Under the pieces are notes generated by a model. That model was not told the origin of the DNA, searched no databases, and saw nothing but the letters and a program-made list of their open reading frames with translations. Below, one piece after another: positions 36,581 to 44,093 of a stretch of 64,000 nt of DNA; position 1 is the first letter of the stretch, and every line of letters starts with the position of its first letter. The DNA is from Roseihalotalea indica (GTDB taxonomy: Bacteria; Bacteroidota; Bacteroidia; Cytophagales; Cyclobacteriaceae). Made by a program: the position numbers and the translations under genes. The stretch spans positions 186,001 through 250,000 of the forward strand of contig NZ_JAINFL010000003.1 of the NCBI RefSeq assembly GCF_022458895.1. Reading direction: 5' to 3'.

Positions 36581-37246
36581 ATGCCTTCTATGACAACCCA
36601 CACCGTAGAAAATTACTTGAAAGCCATTTTTCACCTGTCGCTCGACCAGCCGGGAAGAGTTTCTACCACGCAGATTGCCGAGCATTTAGGTGTAAAGTCT
36701 TCTACCGTTACCGACATGATCCGGAAACTGGAAGAGCAGGATTGGGTTGAGTATACCAAGTACCAAGGCGTAAACCTGACCAGGAAAGGAAAATCTATTG
36801 CGCTGAACATCATCCGTAAGCACCGGCTCTGGGAGGTTTTTCTGGTAGAAACCCTGAGTTTCTCCTGGGACGAAGTTCATGATATTGCCGAGCAACTGGA
36901 GCACATCCAATCGGATAAGCTTATCAATCGGCTGGATGATTTTTTAGGAAACCCCAAGACAGATCCTCATGGCGATCCCATTCCGGATAAAACCGGCTTT
37001 ATGGACCGCCCCCAGCATCGGTTGTTATCCACTCTGTTGGCTGGAGAAAAAGGTACTATTGTTGGGGTAACCGAAGACGAACCCAGTCTGCTTAATTTTC
37101 TGGCCCAGCAAGGGTTGCAATTAAGCACTAAGTTTCAAATATCCAGCATCCTGGATTTTGACCATTCTATGATCCTTCAGATAGATGAGCGGTTAGTAAG
37201 CATCTCTAATAAAGTAGCCAGCCACATTTACGTCAGTCCGTTGTAG
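36581..37246 (+). CDS. DtxR/MntR-family metal-dependent transcriptional regulator
   Basis: This is a 221-residue Fe2+/Mn2+-responsive repressor. The N-terminal winged helix is clear (TVENYLKAIFHLS, VSTTQIAEHLGVKSSTVTDMIRKLEEQDWVEYTKYQGVNLTRKGK). The metal-binding/dimerisation domain follows (HRLWEVFLVETLSFSWDEVHDIAEQLEHI, NPKTDPHGDPIP). The C-terminus carries a FeoA/SH3-like domain. The start may be 36590 rather than 36581 (see the promoter entry). No metal transporter is next to it, so its targets lie elsewhere. The 3' end overlaps the convergent ceramidase-like gene by 14 bases. Confidence 0.92.
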   Translation: MPSMTTHTVENYLKAIFHLSLDQPGRVSTTQIAEHLGVKSSTVTDMIRKLEEQDWVEYTKYQGVNLTRKGKSIALNIIRKHRLWEVFLVETLSFSWDEVHDIAEQLEHIQSDKLINRLDDFLGNPKTDPHGDPIPDKTGFMDRPQHRLLSTLLAGEKGTIVGVTEDEPSLLNFLAQQGLQLSTKFQISSILDFDHSMILQIDERLVSISNKVASHIYVSPL

Positions 37247-38582
37247 CGGCTGTAGAAGGAGCTATGTGGTGTAATCCCTGGTTAATAAGGTCTACGGTGA
37301 AATCCCCTGTATAGGGGCCAAACCAGTTGGTAATTCGCGTTTCCCGGTGGTTAATACCATAGTATTGAGAAGGAATAAGGTAGCCTAGATATTCCCCGTT
37401 AAAACTGGTTATCATTAGCGGTGTGCCATCAGACTGAATTTGGTCATACAAAAGACCAGAGAAATCTCCCGGAGTTCCTACCAATAGGATGTCGCTTAGT
37501 TGTAAGTAAGTGAGAGATGGGTGCATGTTACCCATTGCTTTTTGAAACCAATAAGGGCGTAACCGCCAGTTTTCAGTAATCCGCAATTGAGCCTCCCCGG
37601 TAGTAAATGGAACTTCCGCAAAGCCCAGCTGATGAATGGAGTCGTACGAAAGGGTGGGTAGAGCCTGCCGAATGGGAGTGGCTAGCTGGCTTGCATATGC
37701 CTCTAACTTCTTGTAAGAGAATGGCCCTGGTTTATGGGGACTATGGCTTCCTACGGCTCCGGCTGCAAACATGGCAAAATCTATCGCGGTATCGGTTTCC
37801 AGTTGTTGAACCAAAGCACCAGGATAATCGGCTGAGAGGTCGGTAGATTTTGAGGTTACATAAGTAGCATGGGCGGTATAACTACATAAAACGCCTTGCG
37901 AGCCATCTGAGCGGCGCACGTACAGCGCGCGTAAGTAAGGTTCTATCTCACCGTCTTTCACCAAGCGGTTATTCACTAGCGAGTCCATAGCAAACTGATG
38001 GTAAGCAACTTGAGCCGGTAAGACATTTTGGTAAGCTTGTTTCAGAGAGGTAACAGTTTGCTGAGTTAGGTATTGCACCAACGCAGGATCATATTTTCCG
38101 GCAATCAGTTCTCGCCCCAGCCCATCTACCCAACCACCGTACCCCTTATGGGTATGGATAGCGGTGAAGTACACATGATCAATAGGGAGAGAGTCTAAAG
38201 CCTGCCGAACCTGCCGCACAACCGCCGGGGGTGTCAGCATCAGGTCGTACGACACTATCCCAACCGTTATTGAGCCCAAGTGAAAGACCATGGTGCGTAC
38301 CCACAACGAATCATGCACCTGTTTGTAATCCCCTTTCCAACCATAGCCCATCAGGTGGGCAGGTTCAGAAGGGGTGATGTTTTGCTGACTCCATCCTACC
38401 TGAAGTGAATCGCCCACTGCCGGTTGGTAGTGAGAAAAGGCGCTATCTACCATTTGTTGCGCCTGTTGATAATAAGCCTGTTCGGTATACGGGGTGCGGT
38501 CTACCCGTTCGAAAAGCATAATGAAAGCAAGTAGTAGCAGAAGCATAATGCTGGCCACTATCCATCGGATACGATGCCTCAT
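37233..38582 (-). CDS. Neutral/alkaline ceramidase N-terminal domain protein
   Basis: This is a 449-residue protein with an N-terminal membrane anchor or signal (about 8-25). It belongs to the neutral ceramidase N-terminal domain family: WSQQNITPSEPAHLMGYGWKGDYKQVHDSLWVRTMVFHLG, AIHTHKGYGGW (metal-binding His pair) and GAVGSHSPHKPG. It is shorter than full ceramidases (~700 residues) and lacks their C-terminal domain, as in many Bacteroidota homologues. Ceramide or another amide/ester lipid is a plausible substrate, since sphingolipids occur in this phylum. Orientation and spacing suggest co-transcription with neither neighbour. Confidence 0.85.
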   Translation of the reverse strand: MRHRIRWIVASIMLLLLLAFIMLFERVDRTPYTEQAYYQQAQQMVDSAFSHYQPAVGDSLQVGWSQQNITPSEPAHLMGYGWKGDYKQVHDSLWVRTMVFHLGSITVGIVSYDLMLTPPAVVRQVRQALDSLPIDHVYFTAIHTHKGYGGWVDGLGRELIAGKYDPALVQYLTQQTVTSLKQAYQNVLPAQVAYHQFAMDSLVNNRLVKDGEIEPYLRALYVRRSDGSQGVLCSYTAHATYVTSKSTDLSADYPGALVQQLETDTAIDFAMFAAGAVGSHSPHKPGPFSYKKLEAYASQLATPIRQALPTLSYDSIHQLGFAEVPFTTGEAQLRITENWRLRPYWFQKAMGNMHPSLTYLQLSDILLVGTPGDFSGLLYDQIQSDGTPLMITSFNGEYLGYLIPSQYYGINHRETRITNWFGPYTGDFTVDLINQGLHHIAPSTAATTD

Positions 38583-38610
38583 GCCGTAAAAGTAGAGAAT
38601 AATTGCAGGC

Positions 38611-39141
38611 CTATCCGGGTTGGAGGGTAGAAACTTCGGATTGCCGACGGAAAAGTTTCGTGTCTAGCTGTAGATTAAAATCATCAATCAGTAAAGCTAC
38701 GGCTATGGAAAGGTGCAAGTAAGGGGCCTCGTTAACTCGTATATGAACTTTGTGATCATTTAAAAGTCGTATGCCCGACTGCACCGACATAATTGCTACC
38801 TGAGATCCTCCTTTAGAGATAACGCATTTTGATCCGCTTAACCGGTACACCTCTATTACACAATCAGGCAGTTCGCAAACCCAGTGCCCTAATTGAGCCC
38901 GGCGAAGGGACGCTACAGTATTGTTCTCATCCTGCAGGTTATAAGTAGGAGAAAACAAGCCTTGTTTTTTTAATGTAAAAATAACATTGCGCGAAAGATC
39001 TTTAGCCACAAAGCTGTCCCAGCGAAAGCTTAATTGCCGGCTGATCTTGAGATATTTCTCATCCTCCACATGCACCCACCGGGGAGTCCACGGCCAGGGA
39101 GCCTTGCCGCTGATGGTTACGTTATGAGGATACGCAGTCAT
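38611..39141 (-). CDS. Unknown protein, LURP-one/tubby-like
   Basis: This is a 176-residue soluble protein with alternating short strands. Segments ISRQLSFRWDSFVAKDLSRNVIFTLKKQGLF, SPTYNLQDENNTVASLRRAQL and HLSIAVALLIDDFNLQLD resemble the LURP-one-related (tubby C-terminal-like) fold, in which a 12-stranded barrel wraps a central helix. Bacterial members have no established function. It lies between the glycosyltransferase and the ceramidase-like gene on the same strand (54 and 28 bases away), so a three-gene operon is possible. Confidence 0.65.
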   Translation of the reverse strand: MTAYPHNVTISGKAPWPWTPRWVHVEDEKYLKISRQLSFRWDSFVAKDLSRNVIFTLKKQGLFSPTYNLQDENNTVASLRRAQLGHWVCELPDCVIEVYRLSGSKCVISKGGSQVAIMSVQSGIRLLNDHKVHIRVNEAPYLHLSIAVALLIDDFNLQLDTKLFRRQSEVSTLQPG

Positions 39142-39195
39142 TACAATTGATCGTTAAAAAATTTATATCAAAGATTAAAAAATATAAAGACTATT

Positions 39196-40476
39196 TCAAT
39201 AGCCTTGCCGATCGCTGCCTCTAAACTTTTCAAGAAGCTCTTCGGCGGTTAGCTCCTCATCTGAATTTAATATACGAAGTTTCTGCAACAACGTAAAGCC
39301 TGCTTCTTCTGCTGGTAAAGATTTATAGCCATTTTCTCGAGCGTAGTGAACATATTTTAGCACTCGAAAACCATCCAGCCAGGCAAAAAACCGTTTCCGA
39401 AACGCTGTCCACGAACGTGTAGAACTCTGCAAATTGTTCCAAACCTGGGCAAAATCCTGATCTCGCAGAAATTCACGCATGATATCCGGCAGCGGTTGAG
39501 TCTGTATCTTGTCCCAGTTCCAGGAGGCCTCGTACCATGCCGGAACTGCCTCGAGAAAAAGGTGGAGCTCCTCAAATATCTGCGGATGATAAAGAAACCG
39601 GTGCCGGTCAGACTGATCTAGCCATTCCTGCTGGGCTTTCCCCGTACCAAAAGGCACCCGATCGGATAGGCGAGCAGAAGGATAGACCGTGGTGTTACGC
39701 ACCTGTACGATCTCACCTAGTGGAGCGATCTTATGCAGAAAATAGAAGTCTTCCCCGGCTTTGCGTCGATTCATCCCCCCACAGAGGGCATAGGTAGAGG
39801 CCCGGGCACCCATGCATGAGCCTACGGTATGAAAGGCAAAAGGAAAGTTAGCGTAGCATAACCCATTTATATAGTAGCGTAAAAACAGTTCATAATACAC
39901 AATGCCTTCTCGCAAGTTTGCGTTGGTTATGGTTTCCAGGTCATGCTCAAAATGCACAGTGCAGGTATGCAGGGTTTGCGTAAGCCAGGCTTCTTCTAAA
40001 GCAGTAAGGTAATTAGCTGCTACACGGCAGTCTGCATCCAGGTTCATAATGAAACCATCGTAAGCGATTGTGGAAAAGCGATACAGCGCTTCATCCATCC
40101 CAATTTTACGAGCTAAACCAACTCCAGCATGTTTCTTCGGCAGATCGTCAACATATATAGTATGACAGTGTAAAAAGTGGGGTTGTTCTTCTTCAATCCA
40201 TTGTGTTACTTGCTGTTGAGTTTGCTGGTTTTGCTGGTAAACCTGGGGTGCGTCTTGCAGTCCGGCATTGATCACGATAAGCACTTCTACTGGGTAGCGG
40301 GGTGGATTGTTTTGGGCCAGAGACCGCAGGGTTGTGATAATGTCAGGCTCGTTGTAGCAGGGAATGATGATGATGATCTTCGTATCTGGTGCAATCGGGG
40401 CAGACAGCTGGGGAGGATGAGACTTGAAACGCTTAAAGTATACCTGGCTTATCTGTTGAATGTCCTGATGGCTCAT
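39196..40476 (-). CDS. Family 2 glycosyltransferase
   Basis: This is a 426-residue cytoplasmic GT-A fold enzyme. It has IIIIPCYNEPDIITTLRSL (about 33-51), the metal-binding DADCR, an acceptor loop with GSCMGARASTYALCGGMNRRKAGEDFYFLHKI (GED motif) and a basic region before the C-terminus. No membrane helices are obvious. The acceptor is unknown. The two genes downstream on the same strand may be co-transcribed. Confidence 0.9.
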   Translation of the reverse strand: MSHQDIQQISQVYFKRFKSHPPQLSAPIAPDTKIIIIIPCYNEPDIITTLRSLAQNNPPRYPVEVLIVINAGLQDAPQVYQQNQQTQQQVTQWIEEEQPHFLHCHTIYVDDLPKKHAGVGLARKIGMDEALYRFSTIAYDGFIMNLDADCRVAANYLTALEEAWLTQTLHTCTVHFEHDLETITNANLREGIVYYELFLRYYINGLCYANFPFAFHTVGSCMGARASTYALCGGMNRRKAGEDFYFLHKIAPLGEIVQVRNTTVYPSARLSDRVPFGTGKAQQEWLDQSDRHRFLYHPQIFEELHLFLEAVPAWYEASWNWDKIQTQPLPDIMREFLRDQDFAQVWNNLQSSTRSWTAFRKRFFAWLDGFRVLKYVHYARENGYKSLPAEEAGFTLLQKLRILNSDEELTAEELLEKFRGSDRQGY

Positions 40477-40576
40477 AGAGAAATTAAAGAAAAAGAAGGC
40501 AGTGTGCCTAAAGTCTGCCCTAATTTATGCATTCAGCTTTAAGACTATTTGTTTTCCGATATAAATTGAGAGATAG

Positions 40577-41167
40577 ATGATACAGTACAAAATAGAGTTA
40601 GCCGTTCCTTCCAGTCAAGCCTGGCTGGAAACTGTTTTAGACGATTTTGATAGTTTTCTGCAAGACCATGCCGATTGCGAACGGAAAGCGTCAGCCATGG
40701 CCATGAGCTTTGTGGCTAAGTATCCGGAGAGGCACGAAATTATTCCTGAACTGATTGAGACTGGCATTGAAGAATTGGAGCATTTCCAGCAAGTGTACCA
40801 ACTTATGCAACAGCGGGGAGTACCCTTAGCCAAAGAAATGGCGCCGGATATGTACATAAAACAGTTGATGGCGTTAGGCCACGGAGGCACTCCGCTAACT
40901 CGCTTTCGCGATCGCCTGCTGTTAGCGTCGTTAATTGAATGCCGGGGGTGCGAGCGGTTTAAACTGGTAAGCGAAGCCCAGTATGATGCGGAACTACAGC
41001 GTTTTTATAAAGTGCTTTGGGCCTCGGAAGCCAAGCACAGCCATATTTTTATTCATATGGCACTGCGGTATTTTCCTGAAGATGAAGTAATGGAGCGACT
41101 TGATGAACTAATTGATGCAGAAGGACAAATTGTGGAAAACCTTCCGCTTAAAGCAGCCTTACATTAA
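40577..41167 (+). CDS. miaE: tRNA-(ms2io6A)-hydroxylase
   Basis: This 196-residue non-heme di-iron enzyme hydroxylates 2-methylthio-N6-isopentenyladenosine at position 37 of tRNAs. The ferritin-like four-helix core with carboxylate/His ligands is visible: LQDHADCERKASAMAMSFV (E, first ligand), ELIETGIEELEHFQQVY (ExxH), LIECRGCERFKLV and ASEAKHSHIFIHMA (ExxH). Length and motif order match MiaE. It is a single gene starting about 100 bases from the divergent glycosyltransferase. Confidence 0.93.
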   Translation: MIQYKIELAVPSSQAWLETVLDDFDSFLQDHADCERKASAMAMSFVAKYPERHEIIPELIETGIEELEHFQQVYQLMQQRGVPLAKEMAPDMYIKQLMALGHGGTPLTRFRDRLLLASLIECRGCERFKLVSEAQYDAELQRFYKVLWASEAKHSHIFIHMALRYFPEDEVMERLDELIDAEGQIVENLPLKAALH

Positions 41168-41201
41168 AATAGACTGACCAATAAAGAGGGAAAAGTTTCT
41201 T

Positions 41202-41471
41202 TTAATGGTTAAAGAACCGTTCTAAAGTATCCGGTGAGTTTTTAATGGTAACGTTCGCGTGTTTCAGGCGAGAGCGGAAGTCATTTACATAGCACCAGGT
41301 CTCTTGTACTTTTCCCTGCTGAATAGTGGAAATGAAAACTGGCTCTTCCGTTAAAGAAGGGTGGTTTGCTCTATCTATAATGTTCTGTGATTCCTGCTCA
41401 GCTTTAGAAAATAAATAAACTGAGATGGGAAAAAGTAGCAAAATGCTAAAAACAAGTAACAGTGTGATCAT
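41202..41471 (-). CDS. Small membrane-anchored protein of unknown function
   Basis: This is an 89-residue protein with one N-terminal hydrophobic helix (residues 2-22) and a polar tail (SKAEQESQNIIDRANHPSL, TWCYVNDFRSRLKHANVTIKN). I do not recognise a family. It is convergent with miaE (34 bases between stops). Confidence 0.5.
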   Translation of the reverse strand: MITLLLVFSILLLFPISVYLFSKAEQESQNIIDRANHPSLTEEPVFISTIQQGKVQETWCYVNDFRSRLKHANVTIKNSPDTLERFFNH

Positions 41472-41578
41472 AAGTTCAAGGATTAGATAATTCTAAAGGT
41501 ATAAGATACCGCTTATATTCACTAATATAGTATTGTTCTGGAACTTACATAATAGGTAGCCCTATCCAAAAGTTCATT

Positions 41579-41605
41579 TAGTATAATTTTCTAAAAATTA
41601 TACTA
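41579..41605. repeat. Perfect 12-bp inverted repeat
   Basis: The arms tagtataatttt and aaaattatacta flank a 3-base centre (cta). It lies in a 223-base A/T-rich gap between two short minus-strand genes. No T-run follows, so it is an operator or a cruciform-type element rather than an obvious terminator. Confidence 0.5.
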
Positions 41606-41694
41606 TTCTAACAGCATTGGTTTTTATAATATTATAGCGTTTGTCTGTTCGAGTTGGCAAATTGGTAACAAGTTAGCGTAAAACGTACGTTTAC

Positions 41695-41949
41695 CTACTG
41701 CCCATTGTGAGCCGGAATTTTGCGAACTTTCTGTAGGTCTGTGGCGGCATCTACCATAAGATGCCAGCTTACTTCTTTTCCGTTTTCCATCGATTCGTAA
41801 GCTAACCCTTTATCAGTAGCAATAACCCGGCATTTACCCATATCGTAGCGAAACGACTGAACAATGTCGCCTTCCTGAAGAGGTTCGTTATCAAGATCAG
41901 CCAGAATAGGAGTATGACTGGCTTTCTTTCTTTTAAAGAGTCCAAACAT
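41695..41949 (-). CDS. Small soluble protein of unknown function
   Basis: This is an 84-residue protein beginning MFGLFKRKK, followed by a mixed alpha/beta sequence (PLQEGDIVQSFRYDMGKCRVIATDKGLAYESMENGKEVSWHLMVDAATDLQKVRKI). The N-terminal FGLFKRKK is a common start of small Cytophagales proteins. The pattern EGDIV...GxCRVI suggests a small SH3-like barrel. No function can be assigned. Confidence 0.5.
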   Translation of the reverse strand: MFGLFKRKKASHTPILADLDNEPLQEGDIVQSFRYDMGKCRVIATDKGLAYESMENGKEVSWHLMVDAATDLQKVRKIPAHNGQ

Positions 41950-42071
41950 AGAGCGTAAAGTTAATGGGGTACTATTGTAATCAGGCTCATCCAGTACTTG
42001 TTCTTTGATGCCTTCACTACAGATTATAGAAGATTACTTGCTAGCACGAAAAATAATGACAAACGAGGAAT

Positions 42072-42109
42072 ATAAAAAGGAGGATGCCCTGATAACAGAC
42101 ATCCTCCTT
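42072..42109 (-). terminator. Intrinsic terminator of the SusC/SusD operon
   Basis: On the minus strand a perfect 10-bp stem (aaggaggatg / catcctcctt) around a 13-base loop is followed by TTTTTATA. In window coordinates the arms are 42077-42086 and 42100-42109. It lies ~20 bases downstream of the last gene of the operon (stop at 42130). Confidence 0.9.
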
Positions 42110-42129
42110 CACAATTATAATAGACAGAA

Positions 42130-42579
42130 TTATTCTGGCAGTGCCGTAAAGGTTGCAGAACTGGATTTAGTCAGTCCATTGGCATTGACCGCCTCGGCCC
42201 GCAGTGTAATATCTACCGTATCACTTACCATGGGTACCGTATAATTGAGTGCCAGTGTGTCTTGCGCCTTTCGTTCAGAAAAAGAACCATTGGGTGGCGT
42301 GCTGGTTACCATTTCTTCGGGCTCCTCACCAATCTGCTGATACAATACAATCTCCTCCAGCGTGCCCTGGGAGGAATACTCCAGTACTATTGTTACCGCA
42401 TCACCGGTTTGGTATTCGCTGTTTACCTCATTCATGTAGATAACCGGATAATACTCACCAGTGGCAATAATGTTGTCTTCTAACCATACTTCTTCTTCAT
42501 AACAAGAGGAGAGCAGCCCCATGATAATGAAGGAAAGCAAGACTGTGGGTATGTATGATAATTTTTTCATGATGTTCAT
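42130..42579 (-). CDS. Small surface lipoprotein accompanying SusC/SusD
   Basis: This is a 149-residue lipoprotein (signal ends GLLSSC, Cys26 from the first ATG; a second ATG at 42570 gives MKKLSYIP and is equally possible). The mature part looks like a single immunoglobulin-like beta-sandwich (QTGDAVTIVLEYSSQGTLEEIVLYQQ, DTLALNYTVPMVSDTVDITLRAEAVNANGLTKSSSATFTALPE), comparable to the Ig-like domains of SusE/F-type proteins. It follows SusD by 6 bases and is closed by a terminator, so it is the third gene of the operon. The ligand is unknown. Confidence 0.8.
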   Translation of the reverse strand: MNIMKKLSYIPTVLLSFIIMGLLSSCYEEEVWLEDNIIATGEYYPVIYMNEVNSEYQTGDAVTIVLEYSSQGTLEEIVLYQQIGEEPEEMVTSTPPNGSFSERKAQDTLALNYTVPMVSDTVDITLRAEAVNANGLTKSSSATFTALPE

Positions 42580-42585
42580 TTTTAA

Positions 42586-44082
42586 CTATTGGTCTCTCCA
42601 CATGTCAGTAGCCAAAGGCTTGTTGTTCGCCTCTACGGCCGGGGTGTTCCGGCTTAATTCATCAAACGGGTAAGAAGCCCGCTGAATAAATTCATTGCCC
42701 AGTTGTGGATTGTGATTTTCAGGTAAAGTAAACCCCTGGTAAAGCTGATCGCTATAATCATAACGCCGCAGGTCTACCCATGCTTCGGGGTTTAAGAATA
42801 AGGCAATATACTTCTCCTTAAGGATCAGTCCCAGCGTAAGCCCATTAGCACCCACTGCTACGTTAGGATGGGTGAGGTAAGCTTGCTTTTCGGCTTCTTC
42901 TACACCCAGCTTATCCAGGTGAGCTTCAATTCCCGCCAGGTAAGCCTGATACGCAGCCTCAGTGCTGCCTACGGATGTTTCCGTACCTCCGTTAGCCAGA
43001 AATTGAGCCTCGGCTTCAATGAATTTTGCTTCAGCATACGTAACCATTAGAAGAGGCGCTTCCGAAGAGGCGTACCAGGTATTGTCTCTCAGGTTCACTG
43101 TATTGCCACTCTCTGTTCCGTTTACCATGCCTTCATATTCAGTAGCTCCATCATTCAAGGTTACAATTAAAGGCAGACGCGGGTCAACTACTCCGTATAA
43201 GTCACCGTTCATCATGTTAATCAGTTGAGCACCCGGGGCTATGGTAAAGTTTCCGGTATTGATAGCTAAAGCAATCCGGGCATGCCAGGGGTTCAGGTTA
43301 CGCTCATCGTATTCAAACTGAAAATCATCATCATTGCTTTCGTAGGATAGTTCGCTTAAAGCTTCTAACGCCTGAGTAGCCGCTTGCTGCGCTCCTTTGT
43401 TGGTCAGGTGAATGGCGTAGCGGGCTTTCAGCACATTGGCAGTTTTAATCCACTGTTCTAAGTCGCCACCGTATATCACATCATCTGCCCCCGGACTTGA
43501 AACAGAGTTCTCTGATCCCAAATCAGCAATAGCGTCATCGAGCAGGTTTGGCAGAATAGTTTCGTAGACCGTTTGCTGCTCATCGTAAGCCGGGGTCAGT
43601 TCTTCGGTACCCTGAAAAGCTTCGGTGAACGGAACGTTTTCCCAGCTATCAGTAGCAAGTCCTAACCCAATAGCCTGGTAGATTTTAGCAATTCCGGCGT
43701 AGTGCGGAGACTCCTGCTCGGTAGCCTGCTCGCTCAGTTCTCGGGCATTGGCCATATCTCGCAGGTATAATACCTCCCAGCCCAGGTTAATGCGAAATTC
43801 TTCGTGAATATCTGCACCCGAAGAGAAGTAATTGGCCAGTTGCTGGGCTACCTGATTGGCCTCGTAAGCTACATAATAGTGGCTCTCGGCTGTTGCATCG
43901 GCCAAAGTAGGCAGATACGCTTCCAGGGTGATTTCTGAAGGGCGGTTAGGATCTACGTTGGTATCTCCTCCTAAATAATCTTCGCAAGACGAAGTTAGTA
44001 AGCTGAGCGGCAACAGGTATCCTGCCATCAGCCAGAGCAGCTTCTTTTTTTGTAGTATATGTTTTATCGTTGGTATACTCAT
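42586..44082 (-). CDS. SusD/RagB-family outer-membrane lipoprotein
   Basis: This is a 498-residue surface glycan- or peptide-binding lipoprotein that forms the lid of the SusC channel. The lipoprotein signal ends LLTSSC (Cys33). Typical SusD-like features are EDYLGGDTNVDPNRPSEITLEAYLPTL, TPAYDEQQTVYETILPNLLDDAIADL, LKARYAIHLTNKG, TYAEAKFIEAEAQFLANGG and the C-terminal NPEAWVDLRRYDYSDQLYQG. It is 11 bases downstream of SusC. The substrate cannot be read from the sequence. Confidence 0.94.
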   Translation of the reverse strand: MSIPTIKHILQKKKLLWLMAGYLLPLSLLTSSCEDYLGGDTNVDPNRPSEITLEAYLPTLADATAESHYYVAYEANQVAQQLANYFSSGADIHEEFRINLGWEVLYLRDMANARELSEQATEQESPHYAGIAKIYQAIGLGLATDSWENVPFTEAFQGTEELTPAYDEQQTVYETILPNLLDDAIADLGSENSVSSPGADDVIYGGDLEQWIKTANVLKARYAIHLTNKGAQQAATQALEALSELSYESNDDDFQFEYDERNLNPWHARIALAINTGNFTIAPGAQLINMMNGDLYGVVDPRLPLIVTLNDGATEYEGMVNGTESGNTVNLRDNTWYASSEAPLLMVTYAEAKFIEAEAQFLANGGTETSVGSTEAAYQAYLAGIEAHLDKLGVEEAEKQAYLTHPNVAVGANGLTLGLILKEKYIALFLNPEAWVDLRRYDYSDQLYQGFTLPENHNPQLGNEFIQRASYPFDELSRNTPAVEANNKPLATDMWRDQ

Positions 44083-44093
44083 GATCGTGCTTA

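Noticed and set aside
42005..42244. Plus-strand open frame across the SusC/D terminator
   Set aside because: It spans a strong terminator hairpin and the antisense of a lipoprotein gene.
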